From Ensifer adhaerens (GTDB taxonomy: Bacteria; Pseudomonadota; Alphaproteobacteria; Rhizobiales; Rhizobiaceae): a DNA stretch of 64,000 nt. The stretch covers positions 3,110,001 to 3,174,000 of the forward strand of contig NZ_CP015880.1 in assembly GCF_000697965.2 (NCBI RefSeq). The letters are read 5' to 3'. The notes under the pieces were generated by a model, which was given only the letters and a program-made list of their open reading frames with translations, had not been told where the DNA came from and did not search any database. Shown here one piece after another: positions 62,864 through 64,000 of this stretch. Every line of letters begins with the position of its first letter. Position 1 is the stretch's first letter. The position numbers and the translations under genes were made by a program.

Positions 62864-64000
62864 TTAGGCGATGCGCTTGCTGGTGGTTTTTGCGCCTCGT
62901 TTTGGCACACCATTCTTGCAAAGCGTAGCAATGGCCGAAGCCGGCATGGGCGCGGCAAAGACGAAGCCCTGTATCAAATCGGCACAATTGTGCTCGTTGA
63001 TAAGTTGTAGCTGGTCCGCCGTCTCGACACCTTCGACGACGATGCGCAGGCCGAGCGCGCGGGCAAGGTTGGCGGTCCCACGCAGAAGCTTGAAGCGCCG
63101 AGAATCCTCGCGGATGTTGCGCACGAAGGAACGGTCGATCTTGATGATGTCGACCGGCAGCGCATCGAGATAGCTGAGGCTCGAGTAGCCGGTGCCGAAA
63201 TCGTCGATGGCGATCGTGATGCCCAGTCCGCGCAGTTCGCGCAGGATCGCCTGCACCTTCAGCGGCTCGTCCATCAGGCAGCTTTCCGTCACTTCCAGAT
63301 GCAGCCGCGCGGCATCGAGACCGGTTACGCGAAGTGCGTCCGTGACCATGACCACGATTTCGCTGCTGCGAAGGTCGAGCACCGACAGGTTGACCGACAC
63401 CGATACGTCGCCCGGCCAGTTCATGCAGTCCCGGCACGCCTGATCGAGAACAAAGCGGGTGATTTCCGTGACCAGCCCGAGCTCTTCGGCAAGCTGGATG
63501 AATACGTTCGGCGGCACCGGCCCGCGTTCCGGATGGGTCCACCGCGCCAACGCCTCGCAGCACTCCACGCGCCCGCCGTTCGGGGCGAACATCGGCTGGT
63601 AGGAGAGCGTCAGGCTGCGGGCGTTGATCGCCTCGCGCAGGTCGGCCTTCAGCTTCTGGCGATCGACGTAGCGTGCATCCATCTCGGCCTCGAAGGCCGT
63701 GCAGCCGCCGCGGTTGCGCAGCTTTGTTTCCGAAAGCGCAAGATCCGCCTTGATCTGCAAGTCCTCGAGCTTGAGGTCGAGGCTCGAAGCGATGACGATG
63801 CCAGCGCTCATCGTCATGCTGAAGGTGAAGCCGCCGGCTTCGTAAGTGTCGCGCAGATCGGCATGAAGTCCGCGCATCCGCTCTTCGAGTGCAATAGCGT
63901 CACTGCCACCGGGAATGAACACGACGAACTCGTCGCCCATCAGCCGCGCGACGATCGCATCGTCACCGGCAAGCACCCTTAGCCGGCCGGCAATCGCATG
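62864..64000 (-). CDS. GGDEF-EAL protein, 3' part (truncated by window edge)
   Basis: At least 378 residues. The visible part starts with the end of a GGDEF domain whose motif is RLMGDEFVVF, where the first Gly is Met, so cyclase activity is doubtful. An EAL phosphodiesterase domain follows from about the 110th visible residue: the ECCEALARW (EAL) motif, SVNLSVLDL, LEVTESCLM, AIDDFGTGYSSLSYLDALPVDIIKIDRSFVRNI and VVEGVETADQL are intact, so c-di-GMP cleavage is likely. The N terminus lies to the right of the window. It probably is not co-transcribed with the acyl synthase, as 230 bp with CtrA boxes separate them. Confidence 0.93.
   Translation of the reverse strand, partial: HAIAGRLRVLAGDDAIVARLMGDEFVVFIPGGSDAIALEERMRGLHADLRDTYEAGGFTFSMTMSAGIVIASSLDLKLEDLQIKADLALSETKLRNRGGCTAFEAEMDARYVDRQKLKADLREAINARSLTLSYQPMFAPNGGRVECCEALARWTHPERGPVPPNVFIQLAEELGLVTEITRFVLDQACRDCMNWPGDVSVSVNLSVLDLRSSEIVVMVTDALRVTGLDAARLHLEVTESCLMDEPLKVQAILRELRGLGITIAIDDFGTGYSSLSYLDALPVDIIKIDRSFVRNIREDSRRFKLLRGTANLARALGLRIVVEGVETADQLQLINEHNCADLIQGFVFAAPMPASAIATLCKNGVPKRGAKTTSKRIA

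Overview
The window reads as a chromosomal segment from an alphaproteobacterium of the Rhizobiales, most likely Sinorhizobium/Ensifer or a close relative. The reasons are a G+C-rich genome with strong codon bias (long antisense shadow frames over most genes), a CpdR-type orphan receiver, a ROSE-type RNA thermometer in front of a small heat-shock gene, an sRNA matching the MmgR/alpha-r8 pattern, perfect CtrA boxes, RIME-like intergenic repeats, an aa3-type cytochrome oxidase subunit IV, and the combinations glgPBCA-pgm-glgX, soxBDAG and pntAA-AB-B. From memory, not a search, the order gltD-gltB ... ibpA ... hisN, amidohydrolase, cpdR, tRNA, ... ilvD and the second half (glg, sox, rpsU, pnt, EAL) resemble Sinorhizobium meliloti chromosomal blocks. 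I saw no IS element, prophage, CRISPR array, integrase or replication origin.

Layout. 1-8.2 kb: glutamate synthase (gltB and the 5' part of gltD, minus strand), then low-specificity threonine aldolase and a LysR regulator divergent from a bile-acid/sodium-symporter-like transporter. 9.2-15.6 kb: ibpA with an RpoH-type promoter and ROSE leader, two alpha/beta hydrolases, hisN-like phosphatase, the MmgR-like sRNA, N-formylglutamate amidohydrolase, cpdR and tRNA-Val(GAC). 15.6-19.8 kb: two very small proteins, a dapA paralogue with a partner of unknown function, and ilvD. 19.9-24.6 kb: an accessory stress or detoxification block (lipocalin-like, two tandem GFA zinc proteins, two MarR regulators, DUF899, DUF1579, double-VOC protein) with several perfect palindromes in its intergenic gaps. 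25-29 kb: membrane diguanylate cyclase, LysR and aldo/keto reductase. 29.1-35.7 kb: a tight three-gene operon of transglutaminase + DUF2126 amidoligase, circularly permuted ATP-grasp + alpha-E, and a second transglutaminase. This is the most interesting uncharacterised system here, probably making or remodelling a peptide or isopeptide. 35.9-37.2 kb: a TadG-like von Willebrand protein.

37.4-48.8 kb: a complete glycogen synthesis and breakdown cluster, glgP-glgB-glgC-glgA-pgm, then glgX behind an inverted pair of repeat elements. 48.9-50.4 kb: MaoC-type dehydratase, a streptothricin-acetyltransferase-like GNAT, and NudI. 50.5-55.6 kb: heterotetrameric sarcosine oxidase soxBDAG (minus strand). 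55.9-58 kb: rpsU, a TPR lipoprotein, and a DUF992 secreted protein. 58-61.6 kb: proton-translocating transhydrogenase pntAA-pntAB-pntB and the cytochrome oxidase subunit IV. 61.8-64 kb: a LuxI/FeeM-like acyl synthase whose upstream gap holds two perfect CtrA boxes, and the 3' part of a GGDEF-EAL protein cut by the window edge.

The core genes form a picture of nitrogen assimilation (gltBD), branched-chain amino-acid synthesis (ilvD), carbon storage (glg), methylated-amine catabolism to formaldehyde and NADPH balance (sox, pnt), joined to alphaproteobacterial regulatory layers (CpdR/CtrA, c-di-GMP, RpoH/ROSE, sRNA). Gene identities come from reading motifs by eye. Names of families are firm where motifs are quoted; operators, promoters and the sRNA are sequence-based predictions.
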